NCBI RefSeq assembly: GCF_004342445.1
Contig: NZ_SLWW01000008.1
Span: 173,277 to 237,276, forward strand
Source: Rhodovulum euryhalinum
GTDB lineage: Bacteria; Pseudomonadota; Alphaproteobacteria; Rhodobacterales; Rhodobacteraceae
Direction of reading: 5' to 3'
Length of the DNA: 64,000 bases
The translations under genes were made by a program, and so were the position numbers. Positions 21,086 to 31,900 of the stretch are shown here, one piece after another. Each line of letters opens with the position of its first letter. The first letter of the stretch is position 1. Under the pieces are notes generated by a model. That model did no database searches, had not been told where the DNA came from, and worked only from the letters and a program-made list of their open reading frames with translations.

Positions 21086-21802
21086 ATGAGACGCACTTTC
21101 GCCATCCTCGCGCTGCTTGCCGCAGGTCTTGCTGCCCAACCGGCCGTATCGGGCGACGCGGCACCCGTGATGCTTGGCGATGCCGAGCACCGCGCCTGGC
21201 GGGCGATCGGCCGGGTCAACGTCGCGGGCTTCGACGCCGCCGGAACCTGCACCGGCACGCTTATCACCCCCGACACGGTCCTGACCGCGGCCCATTGCCT
21301 GCACGCCCTTCGCGGCCGGAATGCCAGGCCGGGCCAGGTGCATTTCGTGGCGGGCTGGCACCGCGATGGCTTTGCCGCGGTCCGAACCGCCCGCGCAATC
21401 CGCCTTCATCCGGGTTACGTTCACGGGAAGCGGCCGGATTCCAAGACCTTGCAGGGTGATCTTGCGTTGATTCTGCTGTCCGGGCCGATCCCGTCCGACG
21501 AGGTTCGGCCGATCCCGCTGGCCCTGCCCGAAACGGTCGGGCCAAAGGTCGACGTGATCGGCTATCGCCGCGACCGGCTGAACGCGCTCAGCCGTCACGC
21601 CAATTGCCCGGTCGCCGTCGAGTCCGCCGGGCTTCTGGGGCTCGGCTGCACGGTCACCCAGGGGACATCCGGCGCGCCGGTGCTGATCCGCACGGCGCAG
21701 GGTTGGCGTGTCGTCGGCGTGGTCTCGGCCGGGGTCAGCGGGGCCGGGCCGATCCGGACCGCCGCCGCACGGCCGACCGCCGCCTTTCTGCGCGGCGAGT
21801 GA
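21086..21802 (+). CDS. Secreted trypsin-like serine protease (S1 family)
   Basis: Codes for 238 residues with a signal peptide (MRRTFAILALLAAGLAAQPAVSG). A chymotrypsin-fold triad can be placed at His70 (VLTAAHC), Asp125 (QGDLALILL) and Ser195 (VTQGTSGAPVL). The serine motif is GTSGAP rather than the common GDSGGP, as in several bacterial S1 proteins. Four cysteines could form two disulfides (CTGTL/AAHC and NCPV/LGCTV). Expected to act in the periplasm; substrate unknown. Divergent from yajC. Confidence 0.87.
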   Translation: MRRTFAILALLAAGLAAQPAVSGDAAPVMLGDAEHRAWRAIGRVNVAGFDAAGTCTGTLITPDTVLTAAHCLHALRGRNARPGQVHFVAGWHRDGFAAVRTARAIRLHPGYVHGKRPDSKTLQGDLALILLSGPIPSDEVRPIPLALPETVGPKVDVIGYRRDRLNALSRHANCPVAVESAGLLGLGCTVTQGTSGAPVLIRTAQGWRVVGVVSAGVSGAGPIRTAAARPTAAFLRGE

Positions 21803-21887
21803 GCACAGCGATTCCCGGTTCAAAACCCCGTGCGGCTGAGGCATACGGGGGCAAAGCGCGCAAGCCGCCCCTGTCGAGGAGTTCCCC

Positions 21888-23180
21888 ATGCACGACATCC
21901 GCGCCATCCGCGAGAATCCGGACGCCTTTGACGCTGCCCTCGCGCGCCGGGGTCTCGCGCCGGTCGCGGCCGAGATCCTTTCCATCGACGCCGCGCGCCG
22001 GTCGAAGATCCAGGCCGCAGAAGAGGCGCAGGCCGCGCGGAATACCGCCTCGAAGGACGTGGGCGCGGCAAAGGCAAAGGGCGACGAGGCCGGGTTCGAG
22101 CGGCTGCGTGCCCTGGTGGCCGAGAAGAAGAACGAGATCGCCCGGCTGGAGGACGAGGCGCACGCCGAGGATGCCCGCCTCGCCGACCTCCTTATGCGCC
22201 TGCCCAACCTGCCGCTCGACGACGTGCCGGACGGCGCCGACGAAAATGACAATGTCGAGATCCACCGCTGGGGCAGCCCCCGCGCCTTCGATTTCGCGCC
22301 GAGGGAGCATTTCGACCTCGCCGGCGTCCAGCCGGGGATGGATTTCGAGACCGCCGCGAAACTCTCTGGCGCGCGCTTCGTAGTGCTGAAGGGCGCCATC
22401 GCCCGAATCCACCGGGCGCTGGCCCAGTTCATGCTGGACACCCACGTTACCGAGAACGGCCTGACCGAGGTCAACACCCCCGTGCTGGTGCGTGACGAGA
22501 TGATGTATGGCACCGGGCAATTGCCGAAATTCGGCGAGGACAGCTACCAGACGCGCGAGGGCTGGTGGCTGATCCCGACCTCCGAGGTGACGCTGACCAA
22601 CACGGTGGCGGGCGAGATCCTGGATGCGGCCGACCTGCCCCGCCGGATGACCGCCCATTCGCTCTGCTTCCGGTCCGAGGCCGGCAGCGCGGGCAAGGAC
22701 ACACGCGGCATGCTGCGCCAGCACCAGTTCGAGAAGGTCGAGATGGTCTCGATCGTCCATCCCGACCAGGGCCGCGCGGAACTCGACCGGATGACGGGCT
22801 GCGCGCAGGGCATCCTCGAAAAGCTGGGCCTGCCCTATCGCACGGTCGTCCTGTGCACCGGCGACATGGGCTTCGGCGCGCGGCGGACGCACGACATCGA
22901 GGTCTGGCTGCCCGGCCAGAACACCTATCGCGAGATCTCCTCCGTGTCGCTCTGCGGCGATTTCCAGGCCCGCCGGATGAACGCCCGCTTCCGCCCCGAG
23001 GGTGGCGGCAAACCGGACTACGTCCACACCCTGAACGGCTCGGGCGTGGCCGTGGGCCGCTGCCTGATCGCGGTGCTGGAGAACGGACAACAAGAAGACG
23101 GCTCGGTGAAGCTGCCCGAGGCGCTGGGTCCGTATCTCGGCGGCCGGACCACGCTGACGGCATCGGGGGATCTGGCCTGA
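21888..23180 (+). CDS. serS: Seryl-tRNA synthetase
   Basis: Charges tRNA-Ser with serine. At 430 residues it is full length: an N-terminal coiled-coil arm (about residues 25-100) that grips the tRNA, then the class II core. Motif 2 is [28 protein letters not shown] and motif 3 is [21 protein letters not shown]. The serine-binding TSEVTLTN segment is present. The stop overlaps the start of the next gene by one base (TGATG). Confidence 0.97.
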   Translation: MHDIRAIRENPDAFDAALARRGLAPVAAEILSIDAARRSKIQAAEEAQAARNTASKDVGAAKAKGDEAGFERLRALVAEKKNEIARLEDEAHAEDARLADLLMRLPNLPLDDVPDGADENDNVEIHRWGSPRAFDFAPREHFDLAGVQPGMDFETAAKLSGARFVVLKGAIARIHRALAQFMLDTHVTENGLTEVNTPVLVRDEMMYGTGQLPKFGEDSYQTREGWWLIPTSEVTLTNTVAGEILDAADLPRRMTAHSLCFRSEAGSAGKDTRGMLRQHQFEKVEMVSIVHPDQGRAELDRMTGCAQGILEKLGLPYRTVVLCTGDMGFGARRTHDIEVWLPGQNTYREISSVSLCGDFQARRMNARFRPEGGGKPDYVHTLNGSGVAVGRCLIAVLENGQQEDGSVKLPEALGPYLGGRTTLTASGDLA

Positions 23181-23881
23181 TGGACCCGGTCAAGGCCGCC
23201 CTTGTCTTCATCGCCACGGTCTTCTTCGTGATATCGCCGCTGATGTCGGGCGGCTTCTCGGGCTTCGAGCCCGGCCAGTTCCCGGTCCCGCAGGACGACC
23301 CGCCGGTGCAACCCGCGGGCTATGCCTTCTCGATCTGGGGGCTGATCTATGTCTGGCTGCTGGTCTCGGCGGGCGTGGGCCTGTTCAAGCGCGCCCGCGA
23401 CGAGGCGTGGGAACCCGCCCGCCTGCCGCTGATCCTGTCGCTGGCGCCCGGCGCGGCCTGGATCGGGGTGGCGCAACTCTCGCCCATCTGGGCGTCGGTG
23501 CTGCTGTGGTGGATGCTGGCCATGGCGCTCTGGGCGCTGGCACGGACACCCTTCACCGACCGCTGGACCTGCCAGGCGCCGATCGCGGTCTATGCAGGCT
23601 GGCTGACCGCGGCAAGCTGGGTCTCGGTCGGCCTGCTGGGCGCCGGCTACGGCCTTCTGTTCGGCCCGGTGGTCTGGGCGCTGATCGCGCTGGCGGGCGC
23701 GCTGGTGACCGGGGCTTTGGTGCTTGTGTCGCTGGACCGCGCCCCGGAGTATGGCGGCGCGCTGATCTGGGCGCTGGTGGGCGTGATCGTGGCCAATGCG
23801 ACCACGACGCCACTGGTCGCCTTCGCGGCGATCGCGGGCGCGGTGCTGATCGCGATCCTGACGGTCCGCGCGGCAACCTGA
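23180..23881 (+). CDS. TspO/MBR-like tryptophan-rich membrane protein
   Basis: Codes for 233 residues with about seven hydrophobic segments and many tryptophans. The segment PPVQPAGYAFSIWGLIYVWLLVSAGVGLF resembles the TspO/MBR signature, although the protein is longer than the classic 160-residue, five-helix TspO. In Rhodobacter TspO binds porphyrins and modulates photosynthesis gene expression; whether this longer type does so is unknown. ATG overlaps the serS stop codon, so it is translationally coupled to serS. Confidence 0.65.
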   Translation: MDPVKAALVFIATVFFVISPLMSGGFSGFEPGQFPVPQDDPPVQPAGYAFSIWGLIYVWLLVSAGVGLFKRARDEAWEPARLPLILSLAPGAAWIGVAQLSPIWASVLLWWMLAMALWALARTPFTDRWTCQAPIAVYAGWLTAASWVSVGLLGAGYGLLFGPVVWALIALAGALVTGALVLVSLDRAPEYGGALIWALVGVIVANATTTPLVAFAAIAGAVLIAILTVRAAT

Positions 23882-23889
23882 ACCAAAGG

Positions 23890-23959
23890 CAGACCCCGCC
23901 CTGGCCTCCGCACCGGGGCCTCGCGGGCACCGGCGGCAGAGGCCCCGGATCGGGGTCTG
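23890..23959. terminator. Large inverted repeat between convergent genes
   Basis: Nested inverted repeats: CAGACCCCG with CGGGGTCTG on the outside and CCGGGGCCTC with GAGGCCCCGG inside. It lies between the convergent ends of the TspO-like gene and der and could end transcription from both sides. No T-tract, so this is tentative. Confidence 0.45.
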
Positions 23960-23962
23960 CTC

Positions 23963-25426
23963 CTAGCCCCCCAAAGGTCCCTTGCCCAAGTGCTTGCGCA
24001 GCCGCGAGGGCGTCTTTTTCTTCTTTGTCCGGAACGGGTTCTGGTCGCCCTGCGCGCGGAAGGTCAGCCGGATTGGCGTGCCCGGCATGTCGAAATCCTC
24101 GCGCAGGCCGTTCACCAGGTAGCGGCGATAGCTTTCCGGCAGCTTCTCGGGATTGGACGCCATCACCACGAATCCCGGCGGCCTTGTCTTGACCTGGGTC
24201 ATGTAGCGCAGCTTGATCCGGCGCCCGCCCGGCGCGGGCGGCGGGTGCAGTTCCAGCATGCCCGCAAGCCAGCGGTTCAACCGTGCCGTCGAGATACGCC
24301 GGTTCCACACCGCATAGGCCGACATCACCGCATCATGCAGCCTGTCCAACCCGCGGCCCGTCAGTGCCGAGACCGTCACCAGCGGCGCACCCCTCAGTTG
24401 CGGCAGGGCGCGGGCGAATTCCTCTTTCAGCGCCTTCAGCTTTTCCTGCCGGTCCTCTTCCAGATCCCACTTGTTCACCGCGACGACGACCGCGCGGCCC
24501 TCGCGCTCGGCCAGATCGGCGATCTTGAGGTCCTGGGTCTCGAAAGGCGCCTGTCCGTCCAGCAGCACGACCACCACCTCGGCGAACTTGATCGCGCGCA
24601 GCGCATCGCCCACCGACAGCTTCTCGACCTTGTCCTGCACCTTGGCCTTCTTGCGCATCCCCGCCGTGTCGAAGATCCGCACCGGCGTCTGCTGCCAGTC
24701 CAGCACCACCGAGATCGCGTCCCGGGTGATCCCGGCCTCGGGGCCGGTCAGCAAACGGTCCTCGCCGAGGATCGCATTGACCAGCGTGGACTTGCCCGCG
24801 TTCGGGCGGCCCACCACGGCGATCTGCAACGGCTTGGCCCGGGTCGGCACGCGGGGGCCGGTATCCTCGTCGTCGTCCTGCACGTCGACATCGGTCTCGG
24901 GCGCGGCCTCCTCGATCTCGCGCGCCTCGGCCTCTTCCACCAGGGGCGCAAGCGCGGCGTAAAGATCGCCCATGCCCTCGCCATGCTCGGCCGAAATGCG
25001 CACCGGATCGCCCAGCCCCAGCGCATAGCACTCCAGCACTCCCGCGTCCGAGGCCGCCCCTTCGGCCTTGTTCGCGGCCAGGATGACATGGGCCGACTTG
25101 CGGCGCAGGATCTCGGCAAAGATTTCGTCGGCGGGCAGAACGCCCGCCCGCGCGTCGATCAGAAACAGGCAGGCATCCGCCATGCCGACCGCCCTCTCGG
25201 TCAGCTTGCGCATCCGGCCCTGAAGACTTTCGTCGGTGGCCTCTTCCAGCCCCGCGGTGTCGATCACGGTGAAGCGCAGGTCGCCCAGCCGCGCCTCGCC
25301 CTCGCGCAGGTCACGAGTCACGCCCGGCTGGTCGTCGACCAGCGCCAGACGTTTGCCGACAAGGCGGTTGAACAGCGTGGACTTGCCCACGTTCGGGCGG
25401 CCCACGATGGCGAGGGTAAAGCTCAT
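23963..25426 (-). CDS. der: Ribosome biogenesis GTPase Der (EngA)
   Basis: Tandem GTPase needed for 50S assembly, 487 residues. Two G domains are visible, with P-loops GRPNVGKS at residues 9-16 and GRPNAGKS after an acidic linker ([13 protein letters not shown]). The second domain's NKWD motif and the C-terminal KH-like domain ([34 protein letters not shown]) are intact. ATG at 25426 is used; the frame extends to a TTG at 25435 with no family support. Last gene of the yfgM-bamB-der unit. Confidence 0.96.
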   Translation of the reverse strand: MSFTLAIVGRPNVGKSTLFNRLVGKRLALVDDQPGVTRDLREGEARLGDLRFTVIDTAGLEEATDESLQGRMRKLTERAVGMADACLFLIDARAGVLPADEIFAEILRRKSAHVILAANKAEGAASDAGVLECYALGLGDPVRISAEHGEGMGDLYAALAPLVEEAEAREIEEAAPETDVDVQDDDEDTGPRVPTRAKPLQIAVVGRPNAGKSTLVNAILGEDRLLTGPEAGITRDAISVVLDWQQTPVRIFDTAGMRKKAKVQDKVEKLSVGDALRAIKFAEVVVVLLDGQAPFETQDLKIADLAEREGRAVVVAVNKWDLEEDRQEKLKALKEEFARALPQLRGAPLVTVSALTGRGLDRLHDAVMSAYAVWNRRISTARLNRWLAGMLELHPPPAPGGRRIKLRYMTQVKTRPPGFVVMASNPEKLPESYRRYLVNGLREDFDMPGTPIRLTFRAQGDQNPFRTKKKKTPSRLRKHLGKGPLGG

Positions 25427-25475
25427 CTTTCCCAACTCCGGACGGATCGAACCGCCCGCCTACACCAATCCCGCC

Positions 25476-26795
25476 TCAGCGGAAAGCGTGGAGTTGCCCG
25501 CGGTCGGACACGACATAAAGCGTGCCCCCCGCCACCACCGGCCGCGACGCCGCACCGCCCGGCACCTCGACCGTGGTGACAAGCGCGCCGCTTTCGGGGC
25601 TGAACGCACGCATCAGCCCGTCGTCAGAGGCAACCCAGAGCCGCCCGCCGGCCAGCACCGGCCCGAAATGGGCATGGATCGCCTTGCGTCGCTTGAGCTT
25701 TTCCTTGGTGAAGTAGGGCATGTCGACGGCCCAGATGGTCTGGCCCGTGTCGGCATCCAGCCGCACAAGCTGTGCCTGGTCGGAAACCATGAAGACCGAC
25801 CCGCCCACTGGCACCACCGCGCCGTAGGCGCCCTCTTCGGCGGTCCAGAGCCGTTCGCCGGAATTCGCCTCCAGCGCCACCGCCCGGCCCGACTGGTTGC
25901 CGGTGTAAAGCACGTTCCCCGAGATCACCGGGTCGGCCATGATGTCGGTCACCGTGGCATAGACGAAGCCCCGGCGCTGGCCTGCTACCGATGCCTGCCA
26001 GACCCGCACGCCCGACTGGCGCAGCGTCGCCACCAGTTCGGCCGACCCGATGGGAAAGACCGCCAGACGGTCGGATACCGCCGGCGCGGCACCCCCCACC
26101 ATGCCCGAGGGCGCAGGCGTGCCCGGCAACTGCCACTGCACCCGGCCATCCTCGGCCCGCACGGCCCAGGCGCGAGCGTCGCGACTGACCACATAGACCA
26201 GCCCGTCGCGATAGGCCGGCGCGCCCGTCACCGGCGCATCGGTGCGCTGGGTCCACAACTCGGCCCCGGTCGCGGGGTCAAGCGCTACCAGCGCGCCGAA
26301 TCCCGTGGTCGCGAAAAGCCGCCCGTCGCCATAGGCCAGCCCGCCGCCCGACGCGTCGGCCTTGCGTTCCGAGGGCGGGGTCAGGTCGGCCGACCAGAGC
26401 ACCCCGCCGCCCGTCGTGACCGCGGTGACCCGGCTCTGGGAATCCATCGCAAAAACCTTGCCGCCGGCCACCACCGGGCTTGCCGTGATCCGATGCCGGC
26501 GGGTATTGCCCTGCCCGATATCGGCGGACCAGACGCGCGCCGGGACCGCGGCGAGCGCCGCGTGTTCGGTCAGGTGGGTGGCGCTGCCGCCGGGCTGCGG
26601 ATGGTCGGCACGGGCAACCGCGGGCGGCAGCGCGAGTGCGGTGGAAACCTGTTCTCCCGCCTCGGCCTGCGGATCCTCGAGACCAAGCGCCTCGCGCACG
26701 CCCAACCGTTCACCCGGAAGGATCAGCTCCTTTTCGCTACAGCCCGCCAGAAGCGCGAGCGTCGCCAGGGTTCCGATTGCAGAAACGAGTTTCAC
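25476..26795 (-). CDS. bamB: BamB-like PQQ-repeat lipoprotein
   Basis: Codes for 439 residues with a lipoprotein signal (LATLALLAGCSEKEL, lipobox LAGC) and a beta-propeller of PQQ-like repeats (GGGVLWSADLTPP, TGAELWTQRTDAP, SGERLWTAEEGAY, TGQTIWAVDMPYF). It corresponds to BamB of the outer-membrane protein assembly machine. Start is GTG at 26795. The order yfgM-bamB-der is the same as in E. coli, which supports the assignment. Confidence 0.85.
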   Translation of the reverse strand: MKLVSAIGTLATLALLAGCSEKELILPGERLGVREALGLEDPQAEAGEQVSTALALPPAVARADHPQPGGSATHLTEHAALAAVPARVWSADIGQGNTRRHRITASPVVAGGKVFAMDSQSRVTAVTTGGGVLWSADLTPPSERKADASGGGLAYGDGRLFATTGFGALVALDPATGAELWTQRTDAPVTGAPAYRDGLVYVVSRDARAWAVRAEDGRVQWQLPGTPAPSGMVGGAAPAVSDRLAVFPIGSAELVATLRQSGVRVWQASVAGQRRGFVYATVTDIMADPVISGNVLYTGNQSGRAVALEANSGERLWTAEEGAYGAVVPVGGSVFMVSDQAQLVRLDADTGQTIWAVDMPYFTKEKLKRRKAIHAHFGPVLAGGRLWVASDDGLMRAFSPESGALVTTVEVPGGAASRPVVAGGTLYVVSDRGQLHAFR

Positions 26796-26830
26796 CGCGC
26801 GAGCCCTCTCGTAATACCAAAGGCGGGCGA

Positions 26831-27469
26831 TCAGCCCTCCTGGACCCCGCCGCCGAGCGACACAATCAACTGACTGGCGCGCTGACGCAAGCCCGCGCTG
26901 GTCCCCGCATCCTCGACAAGTGCGCGCAGGTGGCCAAGCGCGGCCTCGGTGTTGCCCGCATCGATTTCTGCCAGAGCCATCTGCTCCAGCGCGAGCGGGC
27001 GATAGGGCCGCCCGGGTTCGGCAAGCGGCGCCAGCGTTTCCAGCCGCGCCGCCGGGTCGGCGGCGCTCCCCTCGATCATCACCAGCTTGAGCGCGGCCAG
27101 CTGGGTATAGTGCAGGGGCAGCGCGGCGTCGTTCGCCATCGCCCGCAGCGCCGGGGCGGCGTCACCGCCCGACTCTCCGGCGGCCAGCAGCGTCACAAGT
27201 GCGCGGGCCTCGCCGGTGGCAGGTAATGCCTCCAGCGCCGTGACCCGCGCCGCGGCATCGTCCGCGTCCAGCGCCGAAAGGATGCCGTCGCCCAGCGCCT
27301 CGGCGGCCGCCTGCTGTTGCGCCGAGCGCCATTCCCGCCAGCTTGCGCCGCCCACCAGCAGCAGCACGGCCAATACCGCGATCCAGCCATAGCGCCGCAT
27401 CCAGGCGAAAAGCCGGTCACGGCGCACCTCTTCGGTGACTTCCTCGATGAAACTTTCGGGGTTGCTCAT
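26831..27469 (-). CDS. YfgM-like membrane-anchored TPR protein
   Basis: Codes for 212 residues. A charged cytoplasmic N-terminus (MSNPESFIEEVTEEVRRDRLFAWMRRY) precedes one membrane helix (GWIAVLAVLLLVGGASW), then an alanine-rich helical periplasmic region consistent with TPR repeats. This is the topology of YfgM, an ancillary SecYEG-associated factor that helps hand proteins to periplasmic chaperones. Its place just upstream of bamB and der, as in E. coli, supports the call. ATG at 27469. Confidence 0.8.
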   Translation of the reverse strand: MSNPESFIEEVTEEVRRDRLFAWMRRYGWIAVLAVLLLVGGASWREWRSAQQQAAAEALGDGILSALDADDAAARVTALEALPATGEARALVTLLAAGESGGDAAPALRAMANDAALPLHYTQLAALKLVMIEGSAADPAARLETLAPLAEPGRPYRPLALEQMALAEIDAGNTEAALGHLRALVEDAGTSAGLRQRASQLIVSLGGGVQEG

Positions 27470-27565
27470 GCTGCCTCGCTCAGGCGCCTCGCGGTCTGGC
27501 TTTCCGACCCTCTTACCCCAGTGCGCCCGGGATTGCCAAGCCCCGGGGGCCGGTGCTGCGCAGGC

Positions 27566-27609
27566 TTGAAACAAAGTGGCATAGGCGATAATCTGAACCA
27601 ATTGGTTCA
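27566..27609 (+). promoter_or_regulatory. Promoter with 16-bp palindromic operator, RND efflux genes
   Basis: A -35-like TTGAAA (27566-27571) and a -10-like GATAAT (27587-27592; 15-bp spacer, or TAATCT with 17 bp) are followed immediately by the perfect palindrome TGAACCAATTGGTTCA (27594-27609). The palindrome would cover the transcription start, a typical repressor position. It lies 100 bp before the efflux adaptor gene and also in the divergent gap to yfgM. No regulator gene is adjacent. Confidence 0.55.
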
Positions 27610-27709
27610 CCCGTTTGCATTGCCCCACGAACCGGCCATTTCTTGGTGCTACGGACGCGGGGACGGAACGCGGTCGACGCGGAACACCGGCACAAGAGGC
27701 AGAGTCCGT

Positions 27710-28924
27710 ATGCGTTGGATCCCCATGCTCACCGCACTGCTGGTGACACTCAGCCTTTATTTCCTCCTGATGGAACGCGACCGCGTCATGGCTTTTGCCG
27801 GTGCCGAGCCCGCCGCCGCTGCGCCCGAGGCCCCATCCGTCGAGCAAGAACGCCGGGTGTCGGTCGTGGTCCAGAGGATCCGGGCCGAGACGGTCCAGGG
27901 CGCGGTGCTGGTGCGCGGCGAAACCGAGGCCGCCCGCCAGGTCGAGGTGCGCGCCGAAACCAACGGGCGGGTGATCTCCGAACCGCTGCCCAAGGGAACC
28001 GCGGTGGCCGAGGGCGACGTGCTGTGCCGGCTCGATCCAGGCACGCGCGCCGCGACGCTGGCCCAGGCCGAGGCAGCGCATGCCGAGTCCCTCGCCCGCC
28101 TGCCCGAGGCGCAGGCGAACGTCGCCCGCGCCCAGGCGCAGATCGCCGAGGCCGCGATCAACGACCGCGCCGCGCGCGCGCTGTCCGAAGGGGGCTTCGC
28201 CTCGGAAAGCCGGGTTGCGGGCACGCAGTCGGCGGTCTCCGCCGCCGAGGCGGCGCTCGCCTCGGCCGAGGCCGGGCTCGAGGCGGCCCGTACCGCGATC
28301 CGCACCGCCGAGGCGAATGTCGCCATCGCAAATACCGAAATCGACCGGCTGACCATCACCGCCCCCTTCGCGGGCCTGATCGACGACGACACCGCCGAAC
28401 TCGGCGCGCTGATGCAGCCGGGCGCCCTGTGTGCCACCGTGATCCAGCTCGACCCGATCCAGCTTGTCGGCTATGTCCCCGAAACCCAGCTTGACCGGGT
28501 CGAGCTGGGCGCGCTGGCAGGCGGGCGGCTGGCCTCGGGGCGCGAAGTGACGGGCCGGGTCAGCCATGTCGCGCGCACCGCCGATTCCGCCACGCGCACC
28601 TTCCGGGTCGAGGTCGAGATCGCCAACACAGCGGGCGAGATCCGCGCAGGCCAGACCGTCGAGATGGGGATCGTCACGGCGGGACAGACGGCGCATCTGG
28701 TGCCGCAATCGGCCATGACACTCGACGATGCCGGGCGGCTTGGCCTTCGACTGGCCGAGGCCGACGCCACCGCGCGCTTCGTCCCCGTCGAGGTTCTGCG
28801 CGACACGGCCGACGGGTTCTGGATCACCGGCCTGCCGGACGAGGCCGATGTGATCGTCGTCGGGCAGGAATTCGTCACCGATGGCGTGCCGCTGGCCGTC
28901 ACCTATCGCGGGGCCGCCGAATGA
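27710..28924 (+). CDS. RND efflux periplasmic adaptor (membrane fusion protein)
   Basis: Periplasmic linker of a tripartite efflux pump, 404 residues. An N-terminal membrane anchor (MLTALLVTLSLYFLLM) is followed by the split lipoyl domain (VRAETNGRVISEPLPKGTAVAEGDVLCRLD...DRLTITAPFAGLIDDDTAELGALMQPG), an alpha-helical hairpin (about residues 105-210, alanine-rich) and the beta-barrel domain (IQLVGYVPETQLDRVELG). ATG at 27710. The stop overlaps the pump gene by 4 nt (ATGA). No outer-membrane TolC-type gene is present nearby. Confidence 0.92.
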   Translation: MRWIPMLTALLVTLSLYFLLMERDRVMAFAGAEPAAAAPEAPSVEQERRVSVVVQRIRAETVQGAVLVRGETEAARQVEVRAETNGRVISEPLPKGTAVAEGDVLCRLDPGTRAATLAQAEAAHAESLARLPEAQANVARAQAQIAEAAINDRAARALSEGGFASESRVAGTQSAVSAAEAALASAEAGLEAARTAIRTAEANVAIANTEIDRLTITAPFAGLIDDDTAELGALMQPGALCATVIQLDPIQLVGYVPETQLDRVELGALAGGRLASGREVTGRVSHVARTADSATRTFRVEVEIANTAGEIRAGQTVEMGIVTAGQTAHLVPQSAMTLDDAGRLGLRLAEADATARFVPVEVLRDTADGFWITGLPDEADVIVVGQEFVTDGVPLAVTYRGAAE

Positions 28925-31900
28925 CCGGCCTCATCGACTGGGCCGCCAGCCGCGCCCGAATGGTCGTGGCCTTCGTGATCCTGTCGATCCTCGCGGGCAC
29001 GCTGGCCTATGTCGAACTGCCGAAAGAGGGCGAGCCCGACATCGAGATCCCCGCGCTGTTCATCTCGGTCCCCTTTCCCGGGATCTCGGCCGAGGACGCC
29101 GAGAAGCTGCTGATCAAGCCGATGGAGACCGAGCTGTCGGATCTCGACGGGCTCGATTCGATGACCGCCACCGCGCGCGAGAATTACGCGGGCATCGCCC
29201 TGGAATTCGAGTTCGGCTGGGACAAGACCAAGATCATCGCCGACGTGCGCGACCGGATGAACACCGCCGAGGCCAAATTCCCCGACGGCTACGAGAAATA
29301 CTCGATCAACGAGATCAACTTCTCGGAATTCCCGATCATCATCGTGAACCTCTCGGGCCCGCTGCCGGAGCGGACGCTGCTGCGCGTCGCCAAGGATCTG
29401 CAGGACCGGCTGGAAGGGCTGGAACCCGTGCTCGAGGTCGCGCTCGCCGGGCACCGCGACGAGATGGTCGAGGTCATCATCGACCCGCTGCGGCTTGAAT
29501 CCTACAACGTCACCGCGGGCGAACTGATCGAGGTGGTCCGCAACAACAACCAGTTGATCGCGGCGGGCGAGGTGGACGCGCCGCAGGGCACGTTCTCCGT
29601 CAAGATCCCGTCGTCCTTCGACGAGGTGCAGGATATCTACGCGCTGCCGGTCAAGGTGAACGGCGACCGGGTGGTGACCCTGGGCGACCTGACCGAGATT
29701 CGCCTGACCTTCGAGGATCGCACCTCGATCGCACGCTTCAACGGAGAACCGACGGTCGCGCTGCAGATCGTCAAGCGCAAGGGCTTCAACATCATCGACA
29801 CCTCGGCACTGGTCCGCGCCGAGGTCGAGGCGGCGCGCGCCGCCTGGCCGGACGACCTGCGCGACGCCGTGATCGTCGGCACCTCGAACGACCAGTCGCA
29901 CACCGTCGACTCGATGGTGCGCCAGCTCGAAGGCTCGGTGCTGACCGCCATTGCGCTGGTGATGATCGTGGTGCTGGCCTTTCTCGGCACGCGCTCGGCG
30001 CTGCTGGTGGGCTTTGCGATCCCGACCTCGTTCCTGCTCTGCTTCGTTCTGCTCGGCGTCATGGACGTCGCGGTATCGAACATCGTGATGTTCGGGTTGA
30101 TCCTCGCCGTGGGCATGCTTGTCGACGGCGCCATCGTGGTGGTCGAATATGCCGACCGGCGGATTTCCGAAGGCACCGGGCCGATGCACGCCTTCACCGA
30201 GGCGGCGAAACGGATGTTCTGGCCGGTGGTGAGTTCCACCGCGACGACGCTGTGTGCCTTCCTGCCGATGCTGTTCTGGCCGGGCGTGCCGGGCGAGTTC
30301 ATGGGCATGCTGCCGATCACGCTGATCTTCGTGCTGTCGGCCAGCCTGATGGTGGCCCTTGTCTACCTGCCGGTGGTGGGGGGCGTCGCCGGGCGGTTCT
30401 CGCGCATCCTGTGGCGGATCACCGCCCGGGTCCGGCCCTGGCCGCTCTGGGCGCGGGGGGGGCTGATGGCCTTCGCGCTTGTCCTGACATTCTTCGGCGC
30501 GATGCGGATCCTGAACCCGGCCTTTCCGGCCGCCTCGCCCGGCGCTTCGGGGCTCGTGGACATCCTGCCCGGCGTGATCCTTTTCATGGCCGCGCTGGTG
30601 CTGTGCTCGATCGCCGTGAACGCCCTGCAGATCCCCCGCAGGAAACCGGTGCAGGCGGGGTACAGGCGCACGCCGGCCGGGCACATCATCCATGCGATCG
30701 CCGGCAACCCGGTGATGCCGCTGGTGTCGGTCGCGGCGGTGCTGGGCATCGTCGTCGCCGTCTTCATGTATTACGGCAAGCACAACAACGGGGTGGAGTT
30801 CTTCGTCGAATCCGAGCCCGAGCAGGCCATCGTCTATGTCCGCGCCCGCGGCAACCTTTCGCTCGACGAAAAGGACAGCCTGGTGCGCAAGGCCGAAGCG
30901 ATCGTGCTCGCCGAGCGGGGCGTGCGCAACGCCTTCGCCTTTGCCGGCGAAGGGGGCCTCAACGCCAACACCGCAGGCGCCAGCCCGCCGCTCGACACAA
31001 TCGGGCAGATCCAGATCGAACTGATCCCCTGGGAGGATCGGGCCGACATCCCCAACCTCGACGGCGACCTCGTGCTGGCCCGGATCATGGAACGGCTCGC
31101 CGCGATCCCCGGCGTCCGCGCCGAGATCCTCGATCTTGCGATGGGCCCCGCCTCGCCCAAGCCGGTGCATCTGCGCCTGATGGGCGACGACTGGGACAGC
31201 CTTACCGCCGCCGCCGAGGCCGCGGTCGAAAGGTTCGAGGCGACCGAAGGCCTGCGCGACATCGAGGACACGCTGCCGCTGCCGGGGATCGACTGGCAGA
31301 TCGACGTCGATGTCGAGGCCGCCGGCCGCTTTGGCGCCAGCGCCTCGACCGTGGGCGCGATGGTCCAGCTCGTCACCCGCGGTATCCTGCTCGACACGAT
31401 GCGCGTGCCCTCCTCGGACGAGGAAATCGACATCCGCGTGCGCCTGCCCGAACAGGACCGGCTTCTGTCCACCCTCGACACGCTCAAGGTGCGCACGTCC
31501 GAGGGGCTGGTGCCACTCGCCAATTTCATCACCCGGACGCCGGTCGAAAAGGTGGGCCGGATCAACCGGGTGGACGGCAAGCGCTATTTCGACATCAAGG
31601 CCGCAGTGGCCGACGGCCTGACCACCCCGGACGGCGCGCCGATCAACGCCAACGAACGGATTGCGGTGCTGACCGAATGGCTGCAGACCGATCCCCTGCC
31701 CGCGGGCGTCACCTGGGAATGGACCGGCGACCAGGAGGACCAGGCGGAAAGCTCGGCCTTCCTGTCCAAGGCCTTCGGCGCGGCGCTGGGGCTGATGTTC
31801 ATCATCCTGCTGGCGCAGTTCAACAGCGTCTACAACGCGACCCTCGTGCTGCTGGCGGTGATCCTGTCCTCGACTGGCGTGCTGATCGGGATGATCGTGA

